This document shows positions 15,705-17,106 of a stretch of DNA of 17,106 nucleotides, piece after piece. Each line of letters starts with the position of its first letter. Position 1 is the first letter of the stretch. The position numbers and the translations under genes are program-made. Location: contig WFTN01000376.1 of NCBI GenBank assembly GCA_015485455.1, positions 1-17,106 of the forward strand. Direction: 5' to 3'. Below the pieces are notes generated by a model. The model made no database searches. It was not told the DNA's origin and was given only the letters and a program-made list of their open reading frames with translations. The stretch is from Planctomycetota bacterium (lineage in GTDB: Bacteria; Planctomycetota; GCA-002687715; DRQF01).

Positions 15705-17106
15705 GGCGATCAACCAAGACATGGATTTTTTTCTCCTTCGGAGCAGCGGTGGTTCTCGGGGTCATGGTTTATGTCTCCCTTCGGGTGTCGGCTGAAGAGA
15801 AGAAGGCGAGATTAGCTCGTTCGGTCGCTGGGCATCAAGAGAAGGAGCGGGCCGCTTTGTGGCGATTGGATAGCGCATTAGCGCCGATCTTGGCCAATGA
15901 AACCGGGCGCGCCATTGCTGAAATGGCGGGGATAATTCCACTCAGTTCAACTCCGCCAGCGTTTTTTCGCCTCTTCTTTTCACAGGATGCTGAAGGGAAT
16001 CTCAAGGGGTTTGCGTCGACACCAAATCTCTCGACAGAACAGAAACGGACCATCAGCCTTCTCGATTTGGAGTCAGTGAAAACCAAAGTCAGAACTGATC
16101 ACACTTGGGATGACCCAGAAGCTCAGGACCTCGCCAGTAACCTTGCACTCTTGAACGCCAGCAACTCAAGTGGAAGCGGGTGGGACCGCAATGATGATAG
16201 GATTCGTCAGAGAAACCAGATGTTGACGAATTTTGCCAATCCGGCGAACATTTTCGTGCCCGCGAAGTTCAGTTGGCGTTCCCTTATGCCCTTTGTTGGT
16301 TATTGGCTCAACGTTGACGGGGTGGACACCTTGTTGCTGTCAAGGCCGGGAGGTGAAAGTAATATCTTTCAGTTTGCCCTGGTGGACTGGGATGAGCTGC
16401 GCTTGTGGATGACAACACATATCGAGGATCTCTTGCCTCAGGCTTCCTTGGAGCCGGCTTCAACCCGCAGCGATAACTCTCCTCAAGCGCTGCTGACAGC
16501 TCTTCCCTTACGACTGGTGTCGGAACCAGTCCCGCTAGAGTCTGCTACTTTGGGGTTACCTTTGATTCTTGGCTGGGGTGCGGTTTTCTTGGGGCTGATT
16601 AGCATTGCTGGTGTGCTCCGGGCATCTCTATTGATTGGCGATCGGCGAGCGCGCTTCGTTTCGACAGTGACTCATGAACTGCGCACACCCATCACCACCT
16701 TTCGTATGTATTCACAGATGCTGGCAGACGGCATGGTGACAGAAGAATCGCAGAAAGTTGTCTATCTTCAAACGTTGAAGGAAGAGAGCGCGCGAATTGC
16801 TCGGGTGTTGGAAAGTGTTCTTCTGTATTCCCGCTTGGAAGAAGGACGAGCAGAGGCCAGGAAATCAACGGTCTCAGTGATGGATCTCTTGGACGGCATC
16901 ATGGTGCCCATGGTCCGGCAGGCCAGGGTTCACGGCCTTGACTTGAAAATTGACTTTCACCATGCCCAAGACCAAAGCTTGGAGACGGACGCACAGGTGG
17001 TTGAGCAAATCATGCTCAATCTTTTGGACAATGCTGGAAAGTATGCCAGCGGCCAGAGTCGATCTGTCGAACTTTTCAGCGGCGTCGGGAACCATCAACT
17101 TTTTCT
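15701..17106 (+). CDS. Membrane sensor histidine kinase (3' end beyond window)
   Basis: ATG 15701 overlaps the regulator stop, and the frame is open to the window end (468 codons). Features in order: a transmembrane helix at about residues 8-27 (WIFFSFGAAVVLGVMVYVSL); an extracytoplasmic sensor region of about 255 residues with no domain I recognise; a second transmembrane helix at about 284-308 (LPLILGWGAVFLGLISIAGV); the H-box with His325 (FVSTVTHELRTPITTF); and the N-box at about 440-449 (NLLDNAGKYAS). The ATP-binding domain is cut off by the window. It belongs to the HisKA/HATPase_c class and is the natural partner of the regulator upstream. The signal sensed is unknown. A kinase-type X box (SVLLYSRLEEG) also fits the family. 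Confidence 0.93.
   Translation, partial: MRRSTKTWIFFSFGAAVVLGVMVYVSLRVSAEEKKARLARSVAGHQEKERAALWRLDSALAPILANETGRAIAEMAGIIPLSSTPPAFFRLFFSQDAEGNLKGFASTPNLSTEQKRTISLLDLESVKTKVRTDHTWDDPEAQDLASNLALLNASNSSGSGWDRNDDRIRQRNQMLTNFANPANIFVPAKFSWRSLMPFVGYWLNVDGVDTLLLSRPGGESNIFQFALVDWDELRLWMTTHIEDLLPQASLEPASTRSDNSPQALLTALPLRLVSEPVPLESATLGLPLILGWGAVFLGLISIAGVLRASLLIGDRRARFVSTVTHELRTPITTFRMYSQMLADGMVTEESQKVVYLQTLKEESARIARVLESVLLYSRLEEGRAEARKSTVSVMDLLDGIMVPMVRQARVHGLDLKIDFHHAQDQSLETDAQVVEQIMLNLLDNAGKYASGQSRSVELFSGVGNHQLF

Noticed and set aside
15699..15706. Genome-wide reassignment of TGA to an amino acid
   Set aside because: The response regulator ends at TGA exactly at the ATGA overlap with the kinase, and other long genes contain no internal TGA, so TGA acts as stop here.

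Overview
The window looks like a chromosomal stretch of a member of the Planctomycetota. This is inferred from protein style, not from a marker gene. The pointers are large secreted beta-rich proteins with a conserved C-terminal module, a redoxin/cytochrome c/copper monooxygenase fusion of a type I associate with planctomycetes, a thioredoxin-like plus HEAT-like secreted protein, and a beta-galactosidase-like GH42-type protein. No rRNA, tRNA or CRISPR array was seen.

Layout. (1) 1-2247, plus strand: the tail of one secreted protein and a complete 646-residue secreted beta-sandwich protein one base downstream. (2) 2249-2840: a decayed patch. On the minus strand it holds a pseudogene of an AAA+/DUF4143 ATPase that kept its Walker A region and C-terminus but lost the middle, preceded by a tandem 23-bp repeat of mobile-element character. 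(3) 2838-5960, minus strand: two exported redox genes. Each is interrupted by exactly one in-frame TGA while homology continues in the same frame on both sides. In the upstream gene (redoxin, then CxxCH cytochrome, then PHM-like copper monooxygenase) the TGA sits where I recall relatives having a conserved Cys (Gly-Cys-x-Ile). It is followed at bacterial SECIS distance by a perfect 6-bp hairpin with a GGA loop. I annotate both as single genes, and as putative selenoproteins with different confidence. (4) 6068-13121: three radical SAM proteins with B12-binding-like N-terminal domains, on alternating strands, around one GH42-like gene whose 3' end looks frameshifted. (5) 13281-17106, plus strand: a secreted DUF4139-like protein, then an OmpR-type response regulator overlapping a membrane histidine kinase that runs off the window.

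How the parts may work together. The two TGA genes form an exported redox pair. The larger one has signs of heme, copper and possibly selenium centres in one polypeptide. The three radical SAM genes and the hydrolase-like gene are neighbours without a recognisable precursor peptide or substrate, so a joint pathway is only a guess. The regulator/kinase pair is a normal two-component operon. TGA is a true stop elsewhere (the regulator ends in ATGA overlapping the kinase start), so global reassignment of TGA is unlikely.
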